This document shows positions 22,906 to 34,759 of a stretch of 64,000 nt of DNA, piece by piece. Location: contig JAZKJV010003127.1 of the NCBI GenBank assembly GCA_037367405.1, forward strand, positions 413,416-477,415, written 5' to 3'. The position numbers and the translations under genes were made by a program. The notes under the pieces were generated by a model that saw nothing but the letters and a program-made list of their open reading frames with translations, made no database searches and was not told the DNA's origin. The first letter of the stretch is position 1; each line of letters opens with the position of its first letter. This DNA is from Ottelia alismoides. Taxonomy: Eukaryota > Streptophyta > Magnoliopsida > Alismatales > Hydrocharitaceae.

Positions 22906-23444
22906 GTCCCAATGGACCTGAAAAGTCTCAATCCTAAGCCCTCTAAGGTTCATCTTATTATTAGGTGGATTAAGGTCTTAACCAAGCTCCATTTGTCAAT
23001 TTAAATCTAGGCCAGTTTAAATGTCAACTATGATTTAGAAAAACTGTGCAAGTATTTACAAAGATGCTATTTACAAATATTTACGCATGCGCAAAATTTT
23101 TGAAAAATGTTTGAAAACATAGATGTATGCATGAATGCGAAGTTTTGCAAAATATTTTCAAAAATTTACACAAGGTTTTTGCAAACTTTTTGTTTTTCAA
23201 ACATTTTACAAAAAATTTGTACTAATATACATAATTTTGATATGAAAATATTTACAAGCTATTTACACAAAAAGATTTTACAATCATTTGTACAAAAATA
23301 ATTTTTATGAATAAATAGGTATGTACAAGATGAATTTTATATACAAGGTAAATTTTTAAATTTTTATGGATTTTTAGCCATTTTTATTTATTAACACACT
23401 CACACAAAGTACGGGTTATGGCTAAAGTATATATGAAATATATA

Positions 23445-23812
23445 CACCCCCCTATACTTAGCTTGAACGATGTCCTCAGAGTGATCAAGAGCGATGAAGA
23501 AGACATAACTCGTGCTTATTATAAGGAAGTGAAAAGAATGGCTATATACAAAGACGAATCAAAGAATAGAATCAAAAGGGAGACTCGGTGTTTCCCCCTA
23601 TACTTAGGATCAAGTAATCCTAAGTATAGCAAGTTGTACATGAAGGGAAATCCGAGTGGAAGGATGTACAGGGTCTACCCCCCCCCCCCCCATACTTAGG
23701 GTGAAGTAATCCCTGAGTATAGGCAGCAAAACAGGGGTAGAAAGAATCAATAGAATACCCGATAGTCCTACACCCCCCCATACTTAGGGTAAAGTACACC
23801 CTAAGTATAGCA
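23445..23812 (-). repeat. Hairpin array with polypurine-tract-like ends
   Basis: Three hairpins lie in a row. 23598-23610 pairs perfectly with 23617-23629 (13-bp stem, CTATACTTAGGAT). 23692-23701 pairs with 23711-23720, with one mismatch. 23780-23790 pairs with 23798-23808 (11-bp stem). Each is followed, on the minus strand, by a G run like that of the true polypurine tract, including a run of 14 C on the plus strand at 23678-23691. A further AAGTATAGGGGGG copy is at 23446-23459. Similar arrays occur at 36473-36998 and 53349-53691. Confidence 0.8.
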
Positions 23813-23989
23813 TAATCAAAGATGAGCAAAGGGGTGTGGGACTAAAGAATAGAGTGATATGGACAACTGGATCTATACAAGTCAGAAGAACAATGATAAT
23901 CAGGCGTGAAATGCAATAGATGTGAGTCAAGAGACTACATCTCACGCGAAGTGAATTGGGGCAACATCAAACGACCCACGGCTCATGAT

Positions 23990-25312
23990 CTAGATATGGC
24001 TTGAGCCGCTGGCCGTTCACTCGAAAGGTATCATCAGAAGACAACTTAGATATATCAATACTCCCATTGTCATGCACCTTTCTAACCAAATACGGTCCCT
24101 TCCATTTGCTCTGTAGCTTCCCTCAAAATAGACGAAGCCTAGCATCAAACAATCATACTCATTGTCCTGCCTCAAACTGCTTGTGGCTGATATGAGAATC
24201 ATGCCACTCCTTCACTCTCTCCTTATAATGTAGGCTGTTGAAAAGGCGGTATCACGAAGCTCCTCCAGGGCTGCTAACTCTACCCTCCTCTGATCTCCTA
24301 CATTCTCTGGATCCAAAAGTATATCAGTGACTGCCCAAAGTGACCTATGTCTCAGCTCAACAGGTAAATGGCACGGCTTGCCATAAACGAGGTGAAAGGG
24401 AGATGTACCCAAAGGAGTCTTGAAAGATGTCCGATATGCCCACAAGACCGAGTCCAAAAGCTGTGACCAATCCTTTCGGTCAGGACGGACAACTTTCTGC
24501 AATATAGTCTTGATCTCCCTATTCGACACTTCAGCAAGACCATTTGTCTGAGGGTGGTATGGAGTGGTAACTCGATGGTCTATAATGAAACTCGCTAGCA
24601 AGGGACTTTACCTTGTCCGTTGACGAAATGAGACCCACCGTCAGATATCAACACTCGAGGGACCCCAAACCGTGAAATGATATTCTTCCTCAAAAATCTG
24701 CATACAGTCCTGGCATCTGCGGTTCGGGTGGGGATGGCCTCAACCCAACGACTCACATAATCAACGGCCAACTGAATGTACTCAAATCCCTGACTCCTAT
24801 GAAATGGACCCATTTAATCGATGCCCCATGCGTTAAAAACCTCACAGAAGTGTATGGGCTACATCGGCATCATATCACGCTGTCCACAAGTGCCCATCCT
24901 CTGACAGATAGTAAACCTCTTCACGAACTCATCAGAGTCCTTGAAGAGAGTAGGCCACCATATGCCGGATTGGAGCACTTTCAGTGCCGTTCTCCTCCTA
25001 GAGTGATGTCCTCCTGCCTCAAGCTTGTGGCAGTAAGTAAGGACGTTGTGGTGCTCCTCCTGAGGAAATGCACCTACGCCAGACACTATCCCCTCCCTCG
25101 TGGTAAAGGATGGAATCCTCCCAATGGTAAAACTTGGCCTTCGCGAGGAAGGTCTCAAGTTTCTGCCTGGGCCAATCTTGTGGAACTTTCTGGGCGACAA
25201 GATAGTTCACAATATCAGCATACCATGGGAGCGAGGCGATAGCAAGGATTGCCTCATCTGGGAAGGTCTTACAAATAGGCTCAATTTGCTCAGAATCCTC
25301 AAGATACTCCAA
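23990..25312 (-). pseudogene. Athila integrase region
   Basis: Integrase joins element cDNA to host DNA. The zinc-binding part reads EEHHNVLTYCHKLEAGGHHS, then KVLQSGIWWPTLFKDSDEFV and KRFTICQRMGTCG (24859-25200). The usual CxxC reads F-T-I-C, so its first Cys seems lost, while the plus-strand copy has CTEC. The core follows: MGPFHRSQGFEYIQLAVDYV, VPRVLISDGGSHF (second acidic residue), a frameshift near 24600, and [20 protein letters not shown] with the catalytic Glu (24540-24480). [20 protein letters not shown] and a short chromodomain-less tail end near 23990. Stops and shifts make it non-functional. Confidence 0.87.
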
Positions 25313-26105
25313 TCAGGAGATATGATCCGCCACCACATTCTTGACTCCAGGCTTATCCTTAATCTCTATATCAAACTCCTGGAGTAGAAGGATCCATCTG
25401 GTCAATCTAGCTTTGGCATCCTTCTTTGCCATGAGGTACCGGATGGAGGTATGATCAGTGTAAATGGTCACTCTAGATCCAATGATGTAAGATCTGAACT
25501 TATCCAGGCAAAAACTACGGCTAGCATCTCCTTCTCAATGACTGTGTAGTTCCGTTGCGCGACATCTAATGTACGACTAGATAGTGAATGGCAAATGGGA
25601 CTCCATCCCTCCTCTGTCCCAGCATGGCCCCCATGGTAAAATCGGAGGCGTCTGTCATGATCTCGAATGGGAGAGACCAATCGGGTGGCTGGAGAATAGG
25701 AGCCTCTATAACACAGCTCTTGAGAGTCTCAAACTACAATGGACACTTATCATCTACAAGGAACTTGCTGTCTTTCATCAACAGATCAGTCAAACGGTCG
25801 GGCAATCCTGCTGAAATCATGAATGAAGCATCGGTAGAAATCGACGTGCCCTAGAAAAGACCGTAACTGCCACAAGTTAGACGGTGGATTGAATTTTCTA
25901 ATGACATTCACCTTGGCCGGATCAACCTCCATGCCCCTGTTGGAGATGATATGGCCAAGCACCGTCCCTTGAGTCACCATGAAGTGACTCTTCCTTCCAA
26001 GACAACACAAGGTAAACCTCTATGCATCGCTGAAGGACTCGGTCTAGGGCAGTCAAGACAAGAATCGAATCCGTCGTCGTAGACCAAGAAATCATCCATG
26101 AAGAC
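25313..26105 (-). pseudogene. Athila RT thumb and RNase H region
   Basis: Downstream of the polymerase active site the frames carry VTQGTVLGHIISNRGMEVDP and NPPSNLWQLRSFLGHVDFY (25786-25980). The RNase H block follows, with [20 protein letters not shown] (25600-25540). RNase H degrades the RNA template during reverse transcription. The block is in at least three frames; a region around 25400-25500 that should contain the TDH-type motif is degraded. Assignment rests on collinearity with 51160-51880. Confidence 0.82.
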
Positions 26106-27518
26106 CTCCAATCACTCCCCCACCATGTCCAAAAAGATGGAAAGCATGCATCTTTGAAATGTCTTCGGAGCATTGCACAATCCAAATGGCATGCGTCTGA
26201 AAGCATATGTCCCGAAGGGACAGGTGAAGGTGTCTTGTCCTGGTCCTCGGGCGCGATGGCCACCTAATTATAGCCGGAGTACCCATCCAAGAAACAGTAA
26301 TGGCTCTTCCCTGCCAACCTCTCAATAATCTGATCAATAAAGGGTAGGGGAAATGATCCTTCTTGGTGGCTTGGTTCAATCATCTGTAGTCCACACAGAC
26401 CCGCCAAGAAGTGGGTACCCGGGTAGCGATCTCCTCTCCAGACTCACTGATAAATTGTAGTGATGTCCCGTATTCTTGGGCACCACATGCAACGGACTGA
26501 CCCACTTGGAGTCAGAGATGGGGTAGATAAAATCAGTGCTCCAGCATTTAGAGATCTCCTTCATGACAACCTCTCGAAGATTCGGGTTCAGCCGCTGCTG
26601 GAACTCACGCGACGGCTTTGCCTCATCCTCGAGATAGATATGGTGGGAGCACAGAGCCGGCTTGATCCCCCGGAGATCGGCTACACTCCATCCTATCGCC
26701 TTGCGGTTCTTTTCAAGAACCCCCATCAGAAGGGATTCTTGCTCTCCAGTCAAATCAGCGGAGATAATGACTGGGTACATCTCATGCTCACCTGCAAGGA
26801 ACCTATACTTCAGCGGTGTCGGTAGCAGCTTCAGCTCTGGACAAGTAGGTGCTGGCGGATCTGGCTTCTGAAGAATCTGAGTGTATGCTTCCAAATTTGC
26901 ATGGGAGAATGAGAACTCTCGCTCACAAACTGGATCCGGAGAAGGCTGCTCGACTGGTTTGTCTCTACTCTGCTCAGAATCAACCTCCTCTCTAGTTGTA
27001 GGCTCAGCGGAAGTCAGACACGATGTCAAATCATAAAACCTCTGCCCAATCAGTATCTGACTCCAAGGGAACTGTATCGGACTCACAAAAATCTGTCTCG
27101 CGGTCGGGAATCGGATCTGCGGCCTGAAAAGTATCCTTGACCAGGAATGCGCTCTCCAAGCTCTCCTCTGCTGGCATCTCTGCATCAGCGAACTCTGAAG
27201 GTGTGAGGATGGTCTGTGCGACTGGATCTGCCCAACTGCCTCGTCATCAATAATCACAAAATCACAGTCCTGGTGGATGTTTCGCCCTGCCTCTGTCATC
27301 TGCTCTAAATCTGTAGTCGGCTCTGAGCAATCTGAATTTCTGGCTCTAGTCTCCTCGACCATTTCTATTTGTATACTCTCACCCTCGACGCGAAAGTACA
27401 CCTTCCCGCTATCATGGTCGGACACTACCTTGGCTGTGGCCAAGAACGGGCGTCCAAAAATGATGGGGGTATCGGTCACTGACTCAGGGATCTCCATGTC
27501 CAACACAACGTAGTCCAC
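26060..27518 (-). pseudogene. Athila protease tail, linker and reverse transcriptase
   Basis: The frame 27518-26376 begins in the protease C-terminal part (MDIPES-like start; TPIIFGRPFLATAKVVSDHD). It continues through a variable acidic linker, then the polymerase N-terminal blocks (KRNRKAIGW-type phrase NRKAIGWSVADLRGIKPALC; QQRLNPNLREVVMKEI; KWVSPLHVVPK). After a frameshift near 26400 it resumes with NQATKKDHFPYP and ends with the catalytic EVFMDDFLVYDDG around 26105-26065. The FMDD active site is intact. The single open frame of 380 codons is the best preserved part of this element. Confidence 0.88.
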
Positions 27519-27519
27519 G

Positions 27520-27800
27520 GGAACTTCAGGACCTGAATCGTGACGACAACGTCCTTCAGCAACCCCTTCGGCCTCTTGACTGATCGATCAGGCAAACTGA
27601 AGGACAGTCCTGCTCTGTCGGAGAGTGCCCAACTCGAAGCGATCGAGAAGGGCTGCCGAAAGTAGGTTGATCGAAGAACCGCTGTCTAATAGAGTGTGGT
27701 CAAACCTCTGCTCATGAATGTGGCATCTGACATACGGGCTCCTGCATCTGGCCTCTTTGCTGGAAGACGGTTCTGTATCGCGAAACAAGTGGCTCGAGTA
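27520..27800 (-). pseudogene. Athila aspartic protease
   Basis: The short frame 27788-27588 contains RCHIHEQRFDHTLLDSGSSI, with DSG as the aspartic protease active site, then NLLSAALLDRFELG. It matures the Gag-Pol polyprotein. A frame change near 27585-27520 leads into the next block. The plus-strand copy has NNG at the same place, so only this copy keeps the catalytic Asp. Confidence 0.85.
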
Positions 27801-27953
27801 AGCACATGGATCTCAGAATGATGGTTCCTCCTCCTTCCTCCTAACTGTGGTCCTGTCTCTGAGTGATCTCTGGAGTAGAGGGATGTGCTCCAAGGCCTCC
27901 TGAAGAGTCAGCTGGATATGGAATTGATCTATCATCTGCTAGCTGAACTCTAT

Positions 27954-28664
27954 CTAGTGATTCTTTTTTGGATTTTCTATTTTCTTCCCCTTTGCCATGT
28001 GAAGTGCTCGTGGAAAGTGGATCACGGGGTCCTTCTCAGATGAAGGACTAGGAGAGGGCCTGGCATGCTCATGAACAACAAAATCCACACAAAAATCATC
28101 AAACACATGTGGATCCGAAAATAACAAACCCTTTCCTTTATTTCCAGATATGTCTTGAGATACACGTATGGATGGAAAGACAACAGGACTAGAAAAAGTA
28201 GAAATGGTGGCCTCGGTACCACCCTCGGCATGTCGTCTCGCGGCATCAGTACCACGCTCTGGCTTAGCAACTGTGGTGGCATCAGTACCACCTCCTCCAT
28301 CTGGTGAAAGGACGGACTTAGTACCTTCAGCTAGATCAACGTCCATGGTGGCGTCAGCACCACCGTCATCATCTCTCGCAGCCTCAGTTTCGTGCTCCTC
28401 CTCGCCTGGCACCGTGGAAGTGGCGTGAGGTCGTCGCTCAGACGAGGCGCTGCCTGCTGGCATCCTACCGCTCCTAAGTGTAACAAAATCAGCATCAAAC
28501 ATGTATGCAGATAAATCACCAAATGAATCACTAGGAGTTGTAATCTCTATGAACTCTACCTGCTCAGACTTCCTCTTCAGATTGTTCGGGTTCGGTTCAA
28601 TCTGGGCGGGAATGGTGGCCTTCCCTCTCACGATCTCCCGTATCTCATGGCGGAACTCATCCAT
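27954..28664 (-). pseudogene. Gag-Pol linker with GG(A/T)DAT repeats
   Basis: This 236-codon frame starts with DEFRHEIREIVRGKATIPAQ and NLKRKSEQVEFIEITTPSDS. It then has a low-complexity stretch in which GGADAT, GGTDAT and GGTEAT recur (about 28390-28190) among acidic residues. It ends with HFPRALHMAKGKKIENPKK. The homologous linker in the plus-strand copy (48436-49010) keeps the same repeated phrase. Role unknown; it may be a flexible spacer between Gag and protease. Confidence 0.7.
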
Positions 28665-28689
28665 CTCCAGTCTGAAGGCTAGCCTGCTG

Positions 28690-30426
28690 CTCTGTCATGA
28701 GGTGGGCTAGGTCGTCTAAGGCAGGGTTCTCATAGGCTAGCTCATGAGAACCTGACGGGTGGCCTCGCTGGTAGTGAGGCTGTTGCTGTGGCTGGTGTGG
28801 GTGAGAGGGGTACTGCTGGGGATGATACTGCTGAGGCTGCTCTCGCCTCCAAGACTGTCCCTGCTGATAGGGACAAGGACCATACTGCTGTTGTGGCTTG
28901 GATGACTACTGCTGGGAGACTGGGGACTACTAGTGCTGCTCTCGCTGATGGCCGTACTAGCCACCCTGAACTGGAGGCTGCTGCTGGGAACTGGCACCTC
29001 CGGCTGACCAACGGAATCCAGGATGGTCTCGTCAGATACCGGGCTGGGGTCGCTCATACCAAATCCCGTTGACATCCATCAATGTCTTCGGCTCGTAAGA
29101 GGGTAGTGAGAGTACTGCCAGGGGTTAATCCGACTGGTAGACCACCATCTGAGTGTCCTGAGATGGTAGTGACTGGTAGTAAGGCTGCGGCTGCTGGTAC
29201 GGCTCTGCCTGTACAAGGTGTCTAGGCTGACTGGAGCGCTGGATGAGCTGCCACTGCTGCTCGGATCTCCCCGTGCCTCAAGACGGGGCTAAGAAGCTGT
29301 CTGTGCCTCCTGGAGACACCTGACATGTGTCTTCAGATCACTCAGCATCTGTGCCATCTGATCCATCTGAGATATGCTCTGGCACTGCTTCTTCTCTATC
29401 AGCTCCATCCGGTTCAGCTTCTCGCTGATGATGCCCATATCGGCGGTTGTGGACTCGTCCTGTTCAGCTGCCGCTGATGAAGTGGAAGGACCGGCGTCGA
29501 CCCATGCTATCCTCTGAAACTGCACGGTCTGTGGCTGGGGGCATCCCTGAGTGTAGAGTCGGGTCTGGGACATCACTGTATAGTTCTCGTCCATCTCCTC
29601 GTAGATGGCCCAGACCTGATCCTTATCCTTGGCGAAGTAGGAACCGCCACAAGAAGCATTCACCATGCCATACAGCTCTGGTGTCAACCCGCAGAAGAAG
29701 CTCTGAACTAGGTTCGGCTTTGTGATGTCGTGGTGCGGGCATCGGTCAGTAAGCTCACGGAACCTCTCCTATGCCTTGTGGAACTGCTCGTTGGGGAGCA
29801 TGGAGAAGTTGCTGATCAGGGCCCTCGCTGCATTCGTCCACCCGAGTGGATAGTACTTTTTCAAGTACTCGGTGCAGAGCTGCTCCCAGTGTAAACAGAT
29901 CTCCCTAAGTGCTTCAGTCAGTTGGCTGCTCTGTCGGCCAGGGAGAAAGTAAAAGAAATCATCCGAATAGTATCCTTGTCCACCTGCTTATCGTGGACGG
30001 TGCTGCAGATCATCTCAAACTCCTGGAGATAAAGATGGGACTCCTCAGTGGCGAGCCCGTGGAAGCGGGGTAGGAGCTGAAGTGTATTCGGGGGGAACTT
30101 GAAGTCCCCCACGATCGCTGGAAGAACCACCCACCGGTGCGTCAGTGTCGATCCGGGGTTGTGCAACTCCCGCATCGGTCTCGGATATGCTGCTGCTGCT
30201 GCGGCTGGTCTGGATCCCTGCGTCCATGGCCCGCGGCTGCTCTCTCTGCTCTCGAAGCCTCTCTATCTCTCTCCTCATCTCCACCATGAAAGCCCCCTGG
30301 TCTCGTATCTGTCTCTGCATGCGTCTCAAGGGAGGCTAACATGGTGGTGTTGATCGTACCCTGGTCCAATACGTATGTGGTCGTCTCTGGCCTCTGACCC
30401 TCGGTGCGATCCTCGCTGCTGGCCAT
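28690..30426 (-). pseudogene. Athila gag (capsid/nucleocapsid) region
   Basis: The likely start is ATG at 30426 (MASSEDRTEGQRPETTTYVL). The matching plus-strand copy also begins MASS at 47128. After a shift near 30325 come QRQIRDQGAFMVEMRREIER and then the retrotransposon gag block NTLQLLPRFHGLATEESHLY, LQEFEMICSTV, DTIRMISFTFSLADRA (30080-29920). CPHHDITKPNLVQSFFCGL and PELYGMVNASCGGSYFAK follow near 29740-29630. A Gln-rich, Tyr-rich tail lies at 29050-28740 (HPHQPQQQPHYQRGH). No CCHC zinc knuckle is apparent, as is common in Athila. Several stops break it. Confidence 0.82.
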
Positions 30427-32035
30427 GATCTCTGCAAAGGAAAAAGACCCAAACTCAGGTGCAAAAATATCATCTACCTGTGGTTTTACATCTGGCACTA
30501 GTAATTCAGGAATAGAAGAAGGGTGGTCAAGGGGAACAGGGCGGAATCGAACTCGGGTTCGGAGAGCGGGTCTGGGCTCTCACGAACCAACCTAGATGAA
30601 CGGGTTGGAGTGTTGAAAAGCGGTGCAGCCAGAGGCTGCCTAAGAGACCTCCTGCCCATCAACTTGATCTGGCGAGTCGGGCGGATGAGATCTGGAAACA
30701 AACAAGATGAGAAAAACAAACCCCGGATTCACCTACTCCACGCTGAGCTGAAGACCGTAAGAGCTTGGTCAATTATCTTGTCAATTTTATTTAGGTGATC
30801 ATGTCAGGATATCAGAGTGGTTATGTGACCTGGCAGGAATCCAATCCGCCAACCAGACTGTCCCGTATAAAAGGCCGGTAGTCTGATCGGGGCCTCGGAT
30901 GTGGCTCTAGCCTAGTGTACGGGTCACTCTCTCGTGCAATCAAACTAGACAATGAGGGGGTTGCTCTCCCCAAGACAGATTTTTAGGTGAGGTATCTTTT
31001 AGGGTCAAGTTTGTTTAGTAGTCCCAATTTTATAGTTTTTGTTTTTAGGTATTTTTCAGATCAAACAATGCCTAACGAATTTTTCGATTCTCTTGATTAT
31101 TTTAAGTCCAAAAACCGGGGGAAGAAGACGAAAAAACCCGATGCGCAGGAATCAATGATGCATGCAGAGTAAGAAATGCGTACCTGACTCCAACAGTCTA
31201 CATGCAGAGTGATCCGCACATAAAATAAAAGACAGAATATAAACTACCTATATGATGCACGTAAAAATCCGGTCCTAGCAGAGCAGTTCTACTCGTGAAG
31301 AACAGTAGCCGGGTACTCGAGCCTAAGTCCAGAGTCCTATCTTGGGAGCCACTCGGTATCTGCCACAACTGATCCTGCACGTGCTGTATGTGACTCCTCT
31401 AGGCACGTGGACTAGAGCACAAATAATCCGACTTTTTCTTGTGATTTAATTAATTAGGTCTAGTTAACGATCTATAGGCACAAGCAGATAATTTGGTGTT
31501 TGGATCCTAATTAATTACGTCACAATCACAGAAATTCCTAAGCTAGGGCTAAAAACCGCATAAATCAAATGAGCAGTAAATAAACAGTCAAAAATCTAAA
31601 AACCGCGAAAAGCCACGAAAATCTCGGTGAGGTCCCCCGAGCACACTGGTGCTCGACAAAACATACCCTGAAATCTACCAAGTGTCCAAGTATGTCCCTG
31701 TATTATTACAAATTAATAAATCTGTAGAAAAATAAACTAATCTAATTTAAACTAAACTACGGTTATTTTGCGGCTATTCCGCAGCTCCCGAACTTCGGCT
31801 CCTCCTCCTCGCGCTCTCCTGCAGCTTCGTAGAGAAAAAGCCGCCTCCGACTCTCGCGGTTGCTCCGGCTTCCGAAAAAGTCGTCTCAGTCCTCGGGACC
31901 TCGCAAGAAACATAAACGAAAGTGTCAGTCCAAAAAAATGTATATCAACAAGTCAGATAAAATATATACAAATATCTACAAAAAGCCACGAAATAAAAAG
32001 CCGCGGAAAAATCGAAAACGACTACTAAACCATGC
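30427..32035 (-). other. Leader of the minus-strand Athila element
   Basis: About 1.6 kb separates the primer site from the gag start. The plus-strand copy has a leader of the same size (45481-47127), and the two share phrases such as DPLSEPEF near the gag end (30560-30530). A small frame near 31172-30987 and others are not supported as genes. The 31780-31920 block is repeated in reverse at 63790-63900. Confidence 0.6.
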
Positions 32036-32053
32036 TCCCCGACAACAGCGCCA
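32036..32053 (-). other. Primer binding site, tRNA-Asp-like
   Basis: Minus strand TGGCGCTGTTGTCGGGGA differs by two C-to-T changes from TGGCGCCGTTGCCGGGGA, the complement of plant tRNA-Asp. It starts three bases after the LTR end (TCATCA at 32057). Confidence 0.85.
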
Positions 32054-34351
32054 TTCTGATGAGCCGAAAAACCACGAGCGACTAAAGGAGATAAATAACT
32101 CAGGTCATTGTGTCCTCAATCACTCGCAAATCAGACTCAACAAGAAAATATAAGAACCACCAAACAGAGATAATCAAACAATAAAATCAAGAGCGGTCCT
32201 TGCCACTTTTATTAACCTTGTATAGCGACCAGGGTCGGACTCAAGGAGCACGGGATGGCCGAAATGGCCTATGAAGTAGTCAAAAATCAAAAACAAAGGA
32301 GAAAATATTTTAGTGGATTTTAATTATTTTTAAATTTTTTTGTGTTTTTAATTTTATAAGAAAATGTAAAAACAAGCAACTTCAACAATTATTAAAAACA
32401 CTCAAAAAAGTACATAGAAAATTCCAATAAAATGTTTTTATGTTTTTTAGGTTTTTAAGTGTTTTTGATGAACTTTTCAGAATTTTTCAATTTTTATTCG
32501 ATTTTATAAAAATCGAGAAAGAGGAAAAATATAGGCTACTGTACAGCCAGACTTGAAAGATCAATTAAAAATATAAAAATTGATCTATAAAGGTCTGGAG
32601 GTAATTTTTATGAATAATTTATGTAAAAAATAAACTAAAGAAAAAGAGTTTGCATTTTTTTATTTGTATAGAATTTTTTAGAATTTTTATAAGATTTTTA
32701 GGGTTTTGCAATTTTTAAGGGTTTTATTAATCCAAATAAGCTCAAAAATGGAATGAAACTAAAATAAACTAAAGCTAACTATCCCTAATAATTTCAAATT
32801 TTTAAAGAAGTTTTTATATTTTTCTTTGATTTTCTGTTCAAACAGTAACAGAAATGTGTATTTTAATTTTTTAAAAATAGTAAAAAGCCTCGAAAATGTC
32901 CCAAAAATTTAGAAAAAATTTTACACAGTGGCAGGAGCCACATATCCAAATTTCACCTAATTTGGATTTACATTGATATTTTATTCAATAAAAACAAGGC
33001 ACACGGCACACAGGGACCTAAATGCAAAGAAACATATTTCCAGGGACCAAACAGTAACTAAAACAGAAAGTTCAGGGGCCCTTATGCAATAAGTCCGCAA
33101 AAGCACACGCAAGGCATGTGAATCAGACACGGAGGGGTATGGATGTCATTCCTATTTATAAAAGATCAATCAATAATACACATGAAACATAGGACTAAAA
33201 TGCAAATATACCAAAACCTCATGTGTCGATGCACGTTGCTCATATAAACAGGGACTAAAATGCAAATACAAGAAACATAAAGGTCCTAGGTGCAATTTAT
33301 CCTAATTAAAAACAACGTACAAAAATATTTACATGACTAAATAGTAATAACAAAAGGACAATGGCCTAAAGGAAATTACCCCTTTATTAAGATCAGATGG
33401 ACGAGGAAGCGCCACGTGGAGATCGGACGGTGTCTGAAGGTGCACGCCTCTTCGCTAGATCAATGTCCTGGATCATCTCCTCAGATAGATCGACGACTAG
33501 GGACGCTTCGTAGATGAATGGTTGAGATTGGATCTGGCGGAGGAGGTGCGATCGAACGATAACTGGATGACCTCCAAGAACACTTCATCGGTGAAGTTTG
33601 CTGGCCCAATGCGCGCGGTGGAGGCGTCCTCTGGAGCTGCTGAGGTGTGGAAGAGATCGCCTAGGCTGGTCCGCAGCTGATGAGCACCTCCAATGAGGCC
33701 GGGGACCACTGGAGTGGCCTGACAACGCCGGAAGAGCTAAGCTCCTGTGCTCGAATGACTCGACCCCCAGATGGGGTCCTTTGACCTGCAAAATGACACA
33801 GAGCAACTCCTGGGTCGAGGGCAAAGTGCCTCTACCCAGTTAGAGGTGGAAAGGGTGATCGGAAGGGGGCAGAGCGGAGACTTCCGGTAAAGCGACGGCG
33901 ATGGCGCTCCTCTTCTTGGTTCCGGGGCGAACCAAGGTGATCGGAGGGTGAAGAAGGTGGGTAGGAGTCTCGTGAAGATGAATCGGGTGTTAGATGATCG
34001 AATGGATAAACGTAGCACGAGGAATTGATCGGCGACGGTCGGCGGCGCGATTGGGCGTAAATGGAAATTAGGCTAATCTAGAAGGTGTCGAAGCTACCTG
34101 ATGGTTGAGGTCAACTGTGGATGAGCTGGCGAAGCTCTGGGGGTCTTTGCCTCAAGGGTTCGTCGGGTCCCAAGGCTCGGCGCACCTCGTGGCGGCGCAC
34201 GGCGAAAGAGTTCGCCGGATCAGTGGCTGGGGACACCTCCTCCTCGTTGCGACACGACCCTCAGCTAGCTGTCACTCTAGGGAAGGTAGTGGAGTTTCTG
34301 GGATGAAAGGTGGATGCCAAAGATGGAGAGGAATTGCAGCGGCGGCGAGGC

Positions 34352-34357
34352 TTTATA
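34352..34357 (-). promoter_or_regulatory. LTR TATA box
   Basis: TATAAA on the minus strand (context CTGTATAAAGCC). It is 204 bp downstream of the inverted W-box pair at 34561-34575. Confidence 0.55.
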
Positions 34358-34560
34358 CAGATAGGGATTCGAGAAGATGGAGTCGAACCAGCAAATCGGA
34401 GCTCGGATCCCTAGGAATGGTCACCGGGCGTAGATCAAGGGTAGATCGAGTACAATCGGGGCCCGGGGTTTAGATGAGAGGTGATTGGAGCGGCTCGGGA
34501 AAAATGGGAGAAATCGGTTCAAGAGCCAGTTCCGAGTAGAAAGTGGTCCAAGGGGTGGAG

Positions 34561-34575
34561 TTGACCGGGGGTCAA
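34561..34575. promoter_or_regulatory. Inverted W-box pair in the LTR
   Basis: TTGACCGGGGGTCAA with a neighbouring ATTGG/CCAAT sequence, identical to 21039-21053. Confidence 0.55.
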
Positions 34576-34759
34576 CATCCCCCGTGGACCAATCAGATAA
34601 TTCCGATTATTAATTATTTGGAAATTCAATTAAAATTATTAAATGATTTTCTTTCGAAAAAGTTAAAACATGAAAAATGTTTCTTATTTTTCAAATTATT
34701 TTTTAGTGATTTTTATTTATTTTTTTAAAAAATATATAACGTATTTACAATATATTATC

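Larger units (their letters stand above)
18551..34759 (-). mobile_element. Athila-lineage Ty3/Gypsy retrotransposon, minus strand, nested
   Basis: Two long direct repeats (18551-21860 and 32057-34759) bracket gag and pol, all read on the minus strand. The order, read 5' to 3', is LTR, tRNA-Asp-like primer site (32053-32036), leader, gag from 30426, linker, protease, reverse transcriptase, RNase H, integrase, 3' region, polypurine tract (21875-21861) and LTR. Phrases such as EVFMDDF, YPLLIRLL... after NQATKKDHFP, and KVLQSGIWWPTLFKD are those of Athila proteins. The 5' LTR lacks its first 623 bases or so. The element sits in another LTR element at 18550. Confidence 0.92.
32057..34759 (-). repeat. 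5' LTR of the minus-strand Athila element, truncated
   Basis: Collinear with 18551-21237 with scattered substitutions and small indels. The promoter-distal 623 bp or so, corresponding to 21238-21860, are missing. The break is followed by a 42-base piece copied from near 39915 (see 34760-34801). The W-box pair (34561-34575) and TATA box (34357-34352) are retained. Confidence 0.9.
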
